From Sophora flavescens (taxonomy: Eukaryota; Streptophyta; Magnoliopsida; Fabales; Fabaceae): DNA of 64,000 nt. The first letter of the stretch is position 1. Every line of letters begins with the position of its first letter. Shown one piece after another: positions 11,557-22,068 of this stretch. The stretch spans positions 71,408,200 through 71,472,199 of the forward strand of contig CM061065.1 of NCBI GenBank assembly GCA_030762895.1, in the 5' to 3' direction. The notes beneath the pieces are model-generated. The model was not told the DNA's origin, ran no database searches, and was given only the letters and a program-made list of their open reading frames with translations. A program made the translations under genes and the position numbers.

Positions 11557-12996
11557 AGATTTAATTAAAACTTGATCTTTTGTTTGGTTTTTGCGAAAAC
11601 CCTCCTTCTTTGCTAGGGTTTGCATGGTGTTTCAGGGTTTCTTTATGCTTCATCATGGCAATCAACTCAGATTGCTCATGGTAGATCCTATTCCCTGAAG
11701 CAAATTCCCACTCTGTCATTCCTTCCTCTAAGCAGTCTTCCTCTCATCCTTCTTTGCCTTCTTCTTCTCATCAACCACCAAAAATCTTTGCTCAGGCATT
11801 GAAAAGTATCGATGTTGTTCCTCCTCTTAGTCAATTGCCAAGACCTTGCCTTAAAGGGAGTCCCCTTTCGATCAAGATTTCTAAAGACGGATACAAGAAA
11901 GGTGTTGAAAGCTGTAAGAATAATTTGCATGGCCGATTGATATTAGCAACAGGAGATTCTCCCCTTAAAATGACTTAACATAGTGATTGATCTGTCTTCT
12001 TTCAATTCTTTGCTTCTAGTTTGTGATAAGGGATTCAGTCCTTAGGCTAAACAGGTTGTGATTGCTAGTATAATCAAGATAGTGTGGCAGATTTGGACAA
12101 GGAGGAACAAACTCAGATTTGAGAATTTGAGCACTGGTCTTCATGCTGCTATTAACTTTGTAAAGGAAAACGCTGCTTTAACAAGTAATCATACTCCTGC
12201 TCATATGTTTTCCATTGTTGAGGAGCTTTCCCTTCTTAAAGCTTTCAAAATCTGTTGTCATCCGAGATGTACTCCCAAGATCAAAGAGGTTACATGGATT
12301 CCTCCAAAATGTGGTAGGCTGAAGTGCAACACAGATGACTAGGCCAAAGGCTGCCCTGGTCCAGCTAGTGTTGGTGGGATCTTTGAAGACAGCAATGCTG
12401 CTGTCCTTGGTTGTTTTGCAGCTTCTGTAGGTGTTTCTAATTCTTTGATTGCTGAGTTATCAGCAGCTATGTTGGCCATTGAAATTGCCTTGGAAAAGGG
12501 GTGGAATTCTCTTTGGTTGGAGTGTGATTCCTCTCTAGTGGTTCATGCATTTTCTTCAAGTGAGATTGTTCCTTGGAAATTGAGAGCTGGATGGAAACAC
12601 TATATTGACATTACAAAGAGCATGCGGTTTATGGTTTCCCACATATTTAGAGGAGGGAACTCCTGTGTGGATTGTCTGGCTTCTTATGGAGCCTCATCTC
12701 AAGGTTTCACTTGGTGGGATTTGGTACCTGATTTTTTTAGTGCAGGCTTCTATCATGATAGATTTAGTCTACTTAATTACAGATTTAGATGAGTGGTTGT
12801 TTTATTTTTCGTGGGTTTTGGCCTAGTCTCCCCCCCCCCTCCCTCCCTCCCTCCCTCTTTTTTTTTGTATTCTTTAATTTTTTGGAATAAAATATTGGTG
12901 TGCTGCAAATGATGGTGGAGGTGAGGGGTGCCAATCTAGTTGGAATGTCTGTCCTCAATGTGATGCCTCTGCACACCATGTCTTGCTTAAAAAAAA
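11557..12996 (+). mobile_element. LINE deletion derivative with 12-bp target-site duplication
   Basis: AAGCTAGAAGCA is present at 11545-11556 and again at 12997-13008, immediately after the poly-A tail. This defines a LINE insertion exactly. The element contains only the start of ORF1 and the very end of ORF2; the nuclease and reverse transcriptase between them are absent. Its 3' end (GGTGCCAAT...TTGCTTAAAAAA) matches the 3' end of the minus-strand LINE at 33425, so both are one family. Confidence 0.85.
11640..12792 (+). pseudogene. LINE ORF1 N-terminus joined to an RNase H remnant
   Basis: The 5' part (about 11750-11978) gives KIFAQALKSIDVVPPLSQLP and NNLHGRLILATGDSPL, typical of the DUF4283 region of plant LINE ORF1. 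After a junction near 11980-12060 the reading changes to the ORF2 C-terminus: IWTRRNKLRFEN, LKCNTDD (stop), then an RNase H-like domain with IAELSAAMLAIEIALEKGW, LECDSSLVV and FRGGNSCVDCLASYG, ending at the stop at 12790-12792. The join is an internal deletion inside one element because the flanking target duplication is intact. Confidence 0.75.
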
Positions 12997-13008
12997 AAGC
13001 TAGAAGCA

Positions 13009-13520
13009 CATAAATGTACTATAGTGGTACTCTCGTGCTATCTTGTACTACATAGCCTGCTCATTTATTATAAATAAAACCAATATACATTCACACAGAT
13101 TGGGATTCTTTGTTAAATCATTCTCTCTTTTTACATTAATACTAAATTATTGTGAGATATATTACAGATAATATAATAAGAAATGTGGAAGAAAACTTAT
13201 TTCTTTGTTACAATTACTTCACAGGTTTGAATATATGACCATCAAACTACCTAAACTCTCACTGCCGTTAGCCTATTCGTAGTGGGTTGCAAAAACTAGT
13301 TTTTTTTAAATAAAGTAAAGGATGTGAAGCAGTTTTCAAAAAAATTTCCCGAATATTTTAAACCATTCTATTCTATTTTATAGTGCACATTGTAATTCTT
13401 CTCATTACAATCTTTAGTTGATGCATTAAACCAAACAAAGGAACTTGAATGTTTTATGCATGATAGATGACATACAAGTAAATGGTAATCATCAAAAAAC
13501 AAAATAAAAACTTAGAATAC
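13009..13520. other. Remainder of TNL intron 2, no gene
   Basis: AT-rich sequence between the LINE target duplication and the TIR2 exon donor. No ORF, RNA gene or recognisable repeat end was seen. Confidence 0.5.
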
Positions 13521-14996
13521 CTGTAATTATTTAAATTCCATCCAGACAAGTTTGCAGCTTCAGTGAGTGTTCTTTTCCAACTGATAATCATATCTTTCTT
13601 AACAGAGATTCTTTGTACAAGTCCATCCAATGCTTTTCCAAAAGCTCCGATTTGTTTACGCACTTCTGACGGTTCCACACCATAGAATATAGGTAGAACT
13701 TCTTGGCCGATTGTTCTATGACACTCCATGATTTTCTCCACTTCCTCAAGGCACCATCTTGAATTAGCATAATTTATTGAGAAAATGATGATTGAAATTC
13801 TAGCACCCTCAATTGCTTGCAACAGTGAGGCGGAGATATTTTCTCCCCTTTCAAGTTTTTCATCCATGTAAACCTCAATACCAGCATTTCTGAAAGCTGC
13901 ATAGAGATGAGAAGTAAAAGACCTGCGAGTGTCTTCACCTCGGAAACTCAAGAACACATTGTGGATCCATTTGGACTTTGGCTTATACTGATTAATTTCT
14001 CTTCCAAACTCTTGGAGCAAACCATGCATTTCAAGCTTGTTATTCTTGTCAACTTTTAGGAGGCTCCTTCTAATGAGGTTGCTTATCCCAGTTTCTGCAG
14101 CAAGTCCACTGCCATTTAATAATTGTGTAATATTGTGTCTGTCCTTACCAACATAGAAACAAGCTATTTCACGGAATATGCCTTTCTCAGAATCATCCAG
14201 AAAATCATAGCTCAGTTTTAGAACCTTCGCTACTGCTTTACTTTCATTTCCTTCAAGTTGCTCCAATGCACTTTCCCACTGGAATGTTGTTATTATATTA
14301 TGAAAAAGAGAACCAAGAACTTCAAGCGCCAGTGGCAGTCCTCCACAGTAAGCAACTGCTTTTCCATCAAGTTTAAACAAATCATTGATAGGAGGTCTAC
14401 AGAACTTAAATGCATGCAAAAAATAAAGCTCAAGTGATTCACTTGTGTCCATTTTCTTCATTTCATATACATTCACCCAATTAAGGAGATCAAGTACATG
14501 CTTGTCTCTGGTTGTGATCAATATTATACTCCCAGGAGCAAACCATCCATGACTTCCACATAATGTTGTCGCCTGCTCCTTTTGACTCACATCATCAAGT
14601 ACTACAAGTATCCGTCTATGAGCAAGTATTTTCTTCGTATCCACACTATTTTTATTTATCATCATGTTCGGTACATTAATGATATCTGAAAGAAGTTGTT
14701 TTTCAAGAAAATCTTTGCCATTTTCTTGCTTCCAGGTATCATTAATATTTGCAAGGAAACTCGAACCCTCAAAACTGTGACACATCCTATTGTAAATGGC
14801 TTTGGCAATGGTTGTTTTACCAATGCCTCTTCTTCCCCATATTCCTACCATGTGAACTTCTTCACGATTGTAACTCAAGCATTTTCGAAGCACGTCTTGA
14901 GCATAAAAATCTATGCTAACTGGATAGCGTGGGAGGAAGAAATATTTACTATCTAGTATTATAAGAACGGAGTCAACAATATTCCCTATGGTTTCA
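13521..14996 (-). CDS. TNL exon 2: NBS1 fused directly to a second TIR (TIR2)
   Basis: The acceptor CTACAG|T joins TIR1 in frame to give LSETIGNIVDS. The exon is one open frame of about 492 codons, residues ~177-669. NBS1 shows the P-loop GRRGIGKTT (231-239), kinase-2 RILVVLDDV, RNBS-B ILITTRDKHVLD, GGLPLALEVLGS and the RNBS-D-like FREIACFYVGKD. The MHD motif reads MHG (about 500-502). Only ~20 residues later TIR2 begins (about 522-669), with the canonical FLSFRGEDTRRSF and SRWCLEEVEKI (Glu about 595). It ends LNNYR at a CAG|GTATTC donor. Having TIR after NBS in one exon is the reverse of the normal TNL order. The NBS is complete, so it is not a random chimera of truncated parts. Confidence 0.8.
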
Positions 14997-15448
14997 CTGT
15001 AGGAACAAAATTTGGAATCAGAGAAAAGCACCACCAACATAGAACAATATGGCCAAAACATGTAATTTATAGGACCAATATCATCAACAAAAACAAGGGA
15101 GATTTGGCATGAAACAATAACAATAAAACAATTTGGAATGATTTGATTTTGACTACTCTTTATAGCATTGGGAATAAATTTAGTCAAAGATATCTCCATT
15201 TATTGGTGAAATCAATAATATTTATGAAATCCTCAAAGGAAAATTTAATTTAATGCAAGGGATTAGTGGGGGCAAAATTAACTTATAATACTCCCTCCGG
15301 TCTATATTATAAGTAAAAAAATCACAAATCTTTTGGTCCAATATATAAGCAAATTTTGTTTTCCAATGACTCATTTAATGACATTATTCCTAAAATATCC
15401 TTTATTTAATACAAATTTTGTTTTTCAACAACTCCTTCTACTCCCAAC

Positions 15449-18400
15449 CAGTGTTGTCAAAAAACCGCCATGGCGGCGCCATGGCGGAAAACGGTGGCGG
15501 AATTTGAAGGAACCGCCATCCTGGGGCGGTGGCGTGGCGGATTCCGCGTGGCGGGTCGTGGCGGCCGCATGGCGCATGGCGGTCGTGGCGGTCACGGCGG
15601 AAATGGCGGGCTGTTTGGGTCTTTTTGTCGCAAACCGACCCATTTAGCCGACCCGACCCTACCCGACCCGGCCCAAATGACAAATAAACCCTAAAAGCTA
15701 TCGCACGCAGCCTTCCAAACAGAAACGCAGAAACGCAGAATCGCAGCGCAGACCCTTCCTTCCCTTCCTCCCATTTCGTTCTTCTCCCACCACCGGCCAC
15801 CCACTCTCCGGCGACACCCACCTTCGGCCGACCACCGTCCGCTGACCACTGACCTCCGGCGACCCCCCTTGGACCGGCGACGAGCAAGCATCTCTTCCTT
15901 TCTCCTTTTTTCAGCCATTTTCGAAAATGGCAGGCGAACCACCTTCTTCTGATGCTTCAAGGGCCTCCTCCAGAGCTGATGTTGGATGGAAATACTGCTT
16001 TCCATTGCAAGAAGGAGACACAAACTCAGTTGTGTGTACTTTCTGTTCAAAAGTCATGAAGGGAGGGATCACTAGAGCCAAACAAAACATAATGGGCAAG
16101 AAGGGGAATGTAGCTGCTTGTACCAAGTGTCCAAAAGAAGTTAGAGAAGAGCTTTGGACACTTTTCAAAGAGAGGAAGAATCTAGGCAGCAACTATGTTT
16201 ATGTTCCAAGTGCTGGAGCTGAAATTGAGAGTCTACTCTATGTGGAGAGTAGTGAAGATGAGATGGAAATGACACCTACTAGTGCTGCTGCTGCAAGTTC
16301 TGCTTCTACAGGGAAGAAAAAAGTTGCTAAAAAGGGGCCTATTGATCTCTTTGTCAGGAAACCAGCTGCAATTGGTAAAAGGAAGAAGGAGGAAATGAGG
16401 CAAGCTAACATTAGAGAGGCATGTGAAAAGAAAGCGGTTCTTTCCGGTCCATCAAAAAATTGCTCGTTTTTGGTATCAGGCTGGTTTATCATTTAACTGT
16501 ATTAAGTTGGAAAGCTTTCAAGAAATGCTTGAAGCAGTTGGTGCCTTTGGTAAACATCTACCAGCTCCTACTTATCATGCTATTAGAGTTCCACTCTTAC
16601 ACATGGAGATGGAACACACTGAAGATTTGTTGAAAAATCACAAGGAGCAGTGGAGAAAACATGGTTGCTCTATTATGTCGGATGCATGGATTGACAGAAA
16701 GCAAAGATGCATTATTAATTTCTTGGTGAACTCTCCACTGGGACGATGTTTGTGAAGTCAATTGATGGCTCAAGCATTTGTGAAGACCAGGTGAGAAACT
16801 GTTTGAGTTGCTTGATTCTATTGTAGAGGAGATTGGAGAGGAGAAAGTTGTTCGAGATCATTACGGATAATGGAAGCAACTATGTTCTAGTTGGAAAGAT
16901 GTTAGAAGAAAAGAGACCAAATTTTCTTGGACTCCTTGTGCAGCCCATTGCCTGGACTTAATGATTGAAGACATTGGAAAGATTCCTTTTATAAAGAAGA
17001 CAATTCAAATGGGAATAGGTCTTGTTGGTTTTATCTACAATCATTCAAGTACCTTGAGTTTGTTGAGACAATTCACAAACAAGAGGGAATTGGTAAGGCA
17101 TGGGGTTACTCGATTTGCTACCTCATTTTTATCATTGGAGAGACTTCATGGAGAAAAGGCCAATCTTAGAAAAATGTTTACTTCCGATGAGTGGAGCAAA
17201 AACAAGCTATCCAAGGAAGCTAAGGGGAGGCAAGCATCGAAGGTTGTTCTTATGCCTTCATTTTGGAAAAATGTGGTTTATATTCTTAAAGTCATGGCTC
17301 CTCTTGTACGAGTGCTTCGACTTGTTGACGGTGAAAGAAAACCAGCCATGGGATATATTTATGAAGCAATGGACAAGGCCAAAGAAGCAATTATGAAGTC
17401 TTTCAACAACAATGAAAGCAAATACAAAGATGTTTTTGAAATCATTGACAATAGATGGAATTGTCAGCTTCATCGTCCATTGCACGCAGCTGGTCACTAT
17501 TTAAACCCGGAGTTCTTCTATTCCAATCCCGGCTTGGAGTTTGATTTGGAGGTTCACAATGGGTTGTATGCTTGCATCTCTAGGTTGGTGCCAAGTAAGG
17601 ATGTGCAAGCTAAGATACTAGCCGAGTTGCCTATTTATAAGACGCGCCAGCGGTGTCTTTGGTTCTGAATTTGCAATAACACGAGAAAAGTCGTTGCTCC
17701 CGGTGAGAAACTAAGACCCCATCTTCTAATAATTTCACTATTTCAATTCTTTTAAGTTTAATGTTTAAATTCTAAGTCATACCACTCCGATTTTGTAGCT
17801 CAATGGTGGCGAATGTATGGCTTCTCGGCTCCAAATTTGCAAGAATTGGCTATCAAGATTTTGAGCTTGACATGTAGCGCATCTGGATGTGAGCGCAATT
17901 GGAGTGTATTCGAGCAAGTAAGTATCTTGAGTTTATTTTATAAGTGTGGTCAAGCCTAATTAAGTATTAACACTTCAATTATATTTATGTTTCAGATTCA
18001 CTCAAAAAAGAGAAATAGGCTTGACCATAAGAAGTTGCATGATTTGGTTTATGTCAAATATAACCAACAACTCCATCATAGACATAGTTTTAAAGATGAA
18101 ATTGACCCAATTACACTCAATGACATTGACGAGTGTAATGAGTGGTTAGTTGGAGAGATGGATGATAATAATGATGATGCTGGGAATGAGTTGGTTTTTG
18201 ATGATGATGACACACTAAATTTGGGAACTGTTTATGAGGCTTCGGGGGTTGGAGAGCCTACAACACTTACTAGGCAGAAAACAAGGAAAAGAAAAGGAGC
18301 ATCAAGTGTTGCAGCTGCTGCCAAAGCTTCTAACAAAGGTCCAGGTGCTAGTTCAACCTCTAAGGGGAGTAAGGGCAAGGGGAAAGAGATAGCAGTTGAT

Positions 18401-18889
18401 CCAAGTGAAGAATCAGAATTTGAGGATGATTCTGAGGCATCTGAAGATGAACAAGAGTTACTTGTTTTTGAGAAATCTGATGGAGAAGAGGAAGAGGGAT
18501 ATGCCCCATTAGATAACCAAGAAATTGATTATGTTGGGGTTGAGGAAGAGGAATAGCCATTTACTTTGTGTTTGTCATGTTGTTTTTATCATTTTGTTGT
18601 TATTTTGAATTATGAAGTCTTGAACTTGATGGTTTATGACATTTTCTATTTGAATTATGAGACTTATATGACATTTTCTATCAATTTAGTTTATGGTTCT
18701 TTACTTATGTTGATAGTGTTTTGGATTTTATATTTATTTCTGTAATTTTTGTTATGTATATGTATATATATATATATAATTTTTTTGTCCGCCATGACAT
18801 CCGCCATATGGCCGCATCGCCATCCGCTATGATGTATGGCGGATTTTTGGCCGGCCGCCATAGGCCGCCATCCGCCAACGATAACACTG
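15449..18889 (+). mobile_element. hAT transposon, 3.4 kb, perfect 8-bp target duplication
   Basis: The termini are CAGTGTTGTCAAAAA on the left and, inverted, CAGTGTTATCGTTGG on the right. The 8-bp host sequence CTCCCAAC occurs at 15441-15448 and 18890-18897. Both ends are rich in GGCGG/CCGCC motifs (CCGCCATGGCGGC), probable transposase-binding subterminal repeats. The element encodes a broken transposase on the plus strand. Confidence 0.93.
15927..18556 (+). pseudogene. hAT transposase, frameshifted
   Basis: The start codon at 15927 opens a BED-type zinc-finger region (VVCTFCSKVMKGGITRAKQN; the paired Cys are clear). A basic linker follows, then a frameshift near 16430. The next frame carries the DUF659-like segment (APTYHAIRVPLL, CSIMSDAWIDRK), a second shift falls near 16745, then HCLDLMIEDIGKIPF and the catalytic-core region to 17668. 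The hAT C-terminal dimerisation motif (APNLQELAIKILSL, CSASGCERNWSVFEQ) lies at about 17808-17918. An intron follows, then a final acidic exon (17992-18556) ending YVGVEEEE. At least two frameshifts make it non-autonomous. Confidence 0.85.
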
Positions 18890-19687
18890 CTCCCAACAAC
18901 ACAAGCAACTTTTCATTACCATAAAGGGTAATTTAGGTAAAAACCTAATTTTTTAACCAAATTAAATGAGATTAACTAACCACCTTAATATGTATGTTGC
19001 ATTAATTTTTTTGCTTATAATATGGACCGGAGGGAGTACATTGAAACTGAATACCTGAATCTAATACCAATGACCTTATAGCCTAATGGCAGGCAACATT
19101 CTTAAGAAATACTTGATATCAATTCGAGCCCTAACGAGCATTTTTCACATTCAGTTTAACTTACCTTTCCTTATTCCCTTAATAGAGAGTGTATTGAAAA
19201 AAAAATGTGATGCTAACATTTTTCTTGCAAATTAGTCCTTGATTTATTTAATTGTACGGTTCAATCCTTAAATCAGTAAAATTTATCAAACGTTACCAAA
19301 GAGGTAACGGGAAATGAATTTCAATAATTCAAGAACTGAATCATATGCTTATATTAAATAAAAGACTTGATTGGTAAAGGACCAACATATCATTTTAATC
19401 TTTCATTTGAAACATAAAAAATAACAAAATAACAAAAGCCAATAACAAATAAATATTGTAACATATTTACACTACGAACCAATTTTGCATTACCCATCAT
19501 TACAAATGTTTTTCTCTTGTAATAACTGTTAATCGGATTATTACTAGGCTGTCCGATGGGTACATGACACCTGTGGATTAATCCTTTAACCATCTAATGT
19601 GCGTCATTAACCATAAATAAATTTATAGCGCAGGTATAAAAAAGTATTGTACGATGATAACTTCTCATGAGTGAATGGTATTATTAC

Positions 19688-20217
19688 CTGAGAAATGGGG
19701 CATCGAGTTCCCAATAGGGAAAATCAGCTTCAGGGAGTTGTATCTGCCAAAGCTCCCAACCGGAAAAGCTAGCAGCTTCAGTGAGGGCTCTTCTCCAACT
19801 CAACTGAGTAGTTCTCTTCACTGATGTTATCCTTATGAGTCCATCAAATACAAGACCAAACACCCCAGTCTGGTTACGTACATGCCAAGAGTCTACACCC
19901 CAAAACACTGGCAAGACCACCTGACCCATGACTCTATGACACTCCATTATTTTCTCCAGCTCCTGCATACACCACATAGAACCACCATAGCCTTCTGTAA
20001 AGACAACGACAGAAATCCTAGAACCTTCTATTGCTTGACACTGTGAGGCCAAGGTGCATAGTCCATTGTCCAAGAATGTTTTGATACCACACATTCCTAA
20101 CTGTACGTTGAGATCAGAAATGAAAGAGTTAGCGACAGGATAATCTCTATAGAAGCTGAAGAACACTTGGTGCGGCCATTTGGGTTTATGAGTGTTTGAT
20201 GAAGTTGAGGAAGACAT
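19688..20217 (-). CDS. TNL exon 1: N-terminal TIR domain (TIR1)
   Basis: Starts at the ATG at 20217 (MSSSTSSNTHKPKWPHQVFF); a further in-frame codon upstream is TTG, not ATG. It encodes 176 residues plus two bases and ends at a CAG|GTAATA donor. It is a TIR domain of about 160 residues, with IEGSRISVVVF and SMWCMQELEKIMECH. The glutamate in the WCMQE motif (about residue 86), equivalent to the catalytic Glu of plant TIR NADases, is present. The conserved SFRGEDTR box is changed to SFYRDYPV, so the alpha-A surface is atypical. It is the only exon with a plausible translation start for the locus. Confidence 0.75.
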
Positions 20218-20980
20218 GGATTGCAATTTCCAATTGAGAGGAAGGGATGAACCTGGTCACAGTGCACAACAAGGAAGAAACACGGGGAATTCCTTGGGTA
20301 CAGAAGAAAAGCCCAAGTCAGTCAACGCCAAAGTAACAAATTTTTTTCTTTTTTGAGGCAAAAAATTATAGTATCAATTGGAAATAGGAAAGAGTGAGGA
20401 AAATGATTGTTGGTACGGAAGTATTTTCGTCCATACAATAGGATATATGGTATCCAGCTAGCTGTAAGCTGTTGGATATTTTGAATCCATCGGTTATTAT
20501 AGAAGCACTCATTAGAGTTACTCAGGATAGTATAATAAAAAGCGATAATATTGCAAGAAGAGTTAAACAACTCCAATTAATTGTTGTCAAATAAACCTAG
20601 GAAAAAGTTTATATTAATTTAGTAAATGTGTAAAATGAAAAAAAAAGAGTATATATCCATTCTTAAGTCTTAACAAATAAAAATGGATTGAAATATCAAT
20701 GACTTTTAACTAATTAAGGATTTATATATTTTTATTTTCTCATTTTATATTTTTACTCGCTTTAGAGAAACCTAATCTATGAAATTATACCGTCCCATAA
20801 GTTTTCTTTTAATTTTTCTAACCACGTTAAGCATTACTTATTTGGTGGTTATCTAGTTTTTCGTACAGCATGTTTTATAAATAAATTACGTAACTCTTCT
20901 TTATAACAAGTAGGTAAGAAGCTAACTAAAATGCAATAAAATTAATTAATGCTTTCTATTAATGCAACTGAAATGCTATT
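20218..20980. other. 5' flank of the TNL locus
   Basis: Contains the presumed minus-strand promoter and leader of the TIR1 exon. No convincing TATA box is singled out and no ORF or repeat end is recognised. Confidence 0.4.
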
Positions 20981-20984
20981 TGCA

Positions 20985-21361
20985 CATTCTTTTTAATATA
21001 AAATAATAAAATTAGCCTTGTGAAAGGAAATAATAATTTTTTTTAAAAATTAATTATTAATATTTTTATTATTTTATATTTTATTATACCTTTTTCGGTA
21101 ATCATGTTATAATTTATTATACTTTAATTATTTTATGTAGACATTTTTTTATACTTTATTATACTTTAAATCACCTTATCCTATCCTGTCGAGTTCTAAC
21201 CCAGCTCCCCATCAGCATAGAATTTTAACTAGATGGACATGATAGGATAGGAGACAGGATTGGCTTATCCTATCCTGCTGGCTCACCAAATAATAGTTTC
21301 AGACTGGATATGATAGCTTATCCTATTATGTCTCTCTTATCCTGACCACCAAACGAGCCCT
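20985..21361. repeat. Tourist-like MITE (GGATAAG family), truncated copy
   Basis: The right end reads CTTATCCTGACCACCAAACG followed by AGCCC and then TAA. It matches the ends at 26161-26184 and 26921-26944. The AT-rich interior aligns with those copies, but the left terminus is missing. Confidence 0.6.
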
Positions 21362-21370
21362 AAGAGTAAG

Positions 21371-21742
21371 TTTAATTAATATATATTTTCAGTGTAAAGT
21401 TTTTTATACTGTCAACCAATCAAAAATCATAACAAGATTGCTAGTAACATACTTTCTAACACACAATTTCCAACACACTCCCTTCTCATGGTTGAAATTC
21501 ATATGGGTCTCATTAATTCATGTGGATCATACTTGAATTTTGGAGGACTCACATGAATTTTAACCAATAAGAGGAGTGTATTAAAAAGTGTGTTAGAGAG
21601 TGTTGCTAACATTTCTCAAATCATAGTACGAGTGACTTCTAAGGTAGTTACAATAAAGCTCAAACATTTTAGCTGATGTGACAATTTATGATTGATTGAC
21701 AGTGTAAAAAATATTTACACTGACAGTACATACCAATTAAAT
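21371..21742. repeat. Foldback MITE interrupted by another MITE
   Basis: The outer inverted arms read TTCAGTGTAAAGTTTTTTAT...CTGTCAACCAATCA on the left and, inverted, CTGTCAGTGTAAATATTTTT...CTGTCAATCAATCA on the right. Between them (about 21436-21617) sits a second short element whose ends read as GAGAAATGTTAGCAACAC and its imperfect inverse. A partial copy of that second element recurs at 54304. Confidence 0.6.
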
Positions 21743-21766
21743 CCTTCTTTTAAACATCATTTTAAT

Positions 21767-22068
21767 AGTCCATCTGAACTCAATCATAAGTAAAAAAATA
21801 CATAATTTCACACTTATTAAGAAAGTTAATTAATTTAGTTTAATTCTCTTAATTTATATATAAAAAAAGAATTATAATTACTAAACTACCATTTAATTGT
21901 GTCGGGAATGTACAATGCTCTTGAAAAAATAAATGAAGAATTAGCTTGATTGGTTAATTTTCTTGATTTTTGGAATATTTATATTAAACATAATTGAGTT
22001 AGTTAGATTTTACTTATATTTGAATCCAAAAAATATATATACCTTTTTGCTTATAATTGAGCGGGAGG
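21767..22068. repeat. Stowaway-like MITE
   Basis: The left end (CATCTGAACTCAATCATAAG) and right end (CTTATAATTGAGCGGGAGG) are imperfect inverted repeats of the CTCCCTCC...TATAAG type also seen at 15291. TA lies at both borders. Confidence 0.45.

Larger units (their letters stand above)
15291..19036. mobile_element. Stowaway-like MITE carrying a nested hAT insertion
   Basis: The left end CTCCCTCCGGTCTATATTAT (15291) and right end ATAATATGGACCGGAGGGAG (19036) are nearly perfect inverted repeats flanked by TA on both sides (15289-15290, 19037-19038). Without the hAT element inside it the MITE is about 300 bp. It lies in the first intron of the TNL locus. Confidence 0.85.
5586..20217 (-). pseudogene. 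TIR-NBS-TIR-NBS-LRR immune-receptor locus, probably partly decayed
   Basis: Six collinear minus-strand exons (20217-19688, 14996-13521, 9310-8208, 8105-7829, 7731-7016, 6032-5586) encode TIR1, NBS1+TIR2, NBS2, an LRR lead-in, LRRs and a post-LRR domain. Splice phases match at every junction: phase 2 after TIR1 and after TIR2, phase 0 before the last exon. TNL proteins are intracellular immune receptors: the LRR region detects effectors, the NBS acts as a nucleotide switch, and TIR domains act as NAD-consuming enzymes. Exons 1-2 are fully open. Exons 3-5 need several 1-base corrections. The introns are swollen by transposons (14997-19687 and 9311-13520). The alternative is two genes: a TIR-NBS-TIR gene and a headless NBS-LRR fragment. 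The phase match and absence of another start favour one ancestral gene. Confidence 0.7.

Noticed and set aside
13454..15199. Reading the 581-codon ORF as a complete protein from the ATG at 15199
   Set aside because: The first ~67 codons are intron-like and lie upstream of a good CTACAG acceptor. Splicing from the TIR1 exon gives the normal SETIG start of an NBS exon, and the last 21 codons lie past a good donor.
15333..16050. Overlapping ORFs on both strands at the left end of the hAT element
   Set aside because: They are produced by the GC-rich GGCGG/CCGCC subterminal repeats and the hAT leader. They have low-complexity composition and no recognisable domain.
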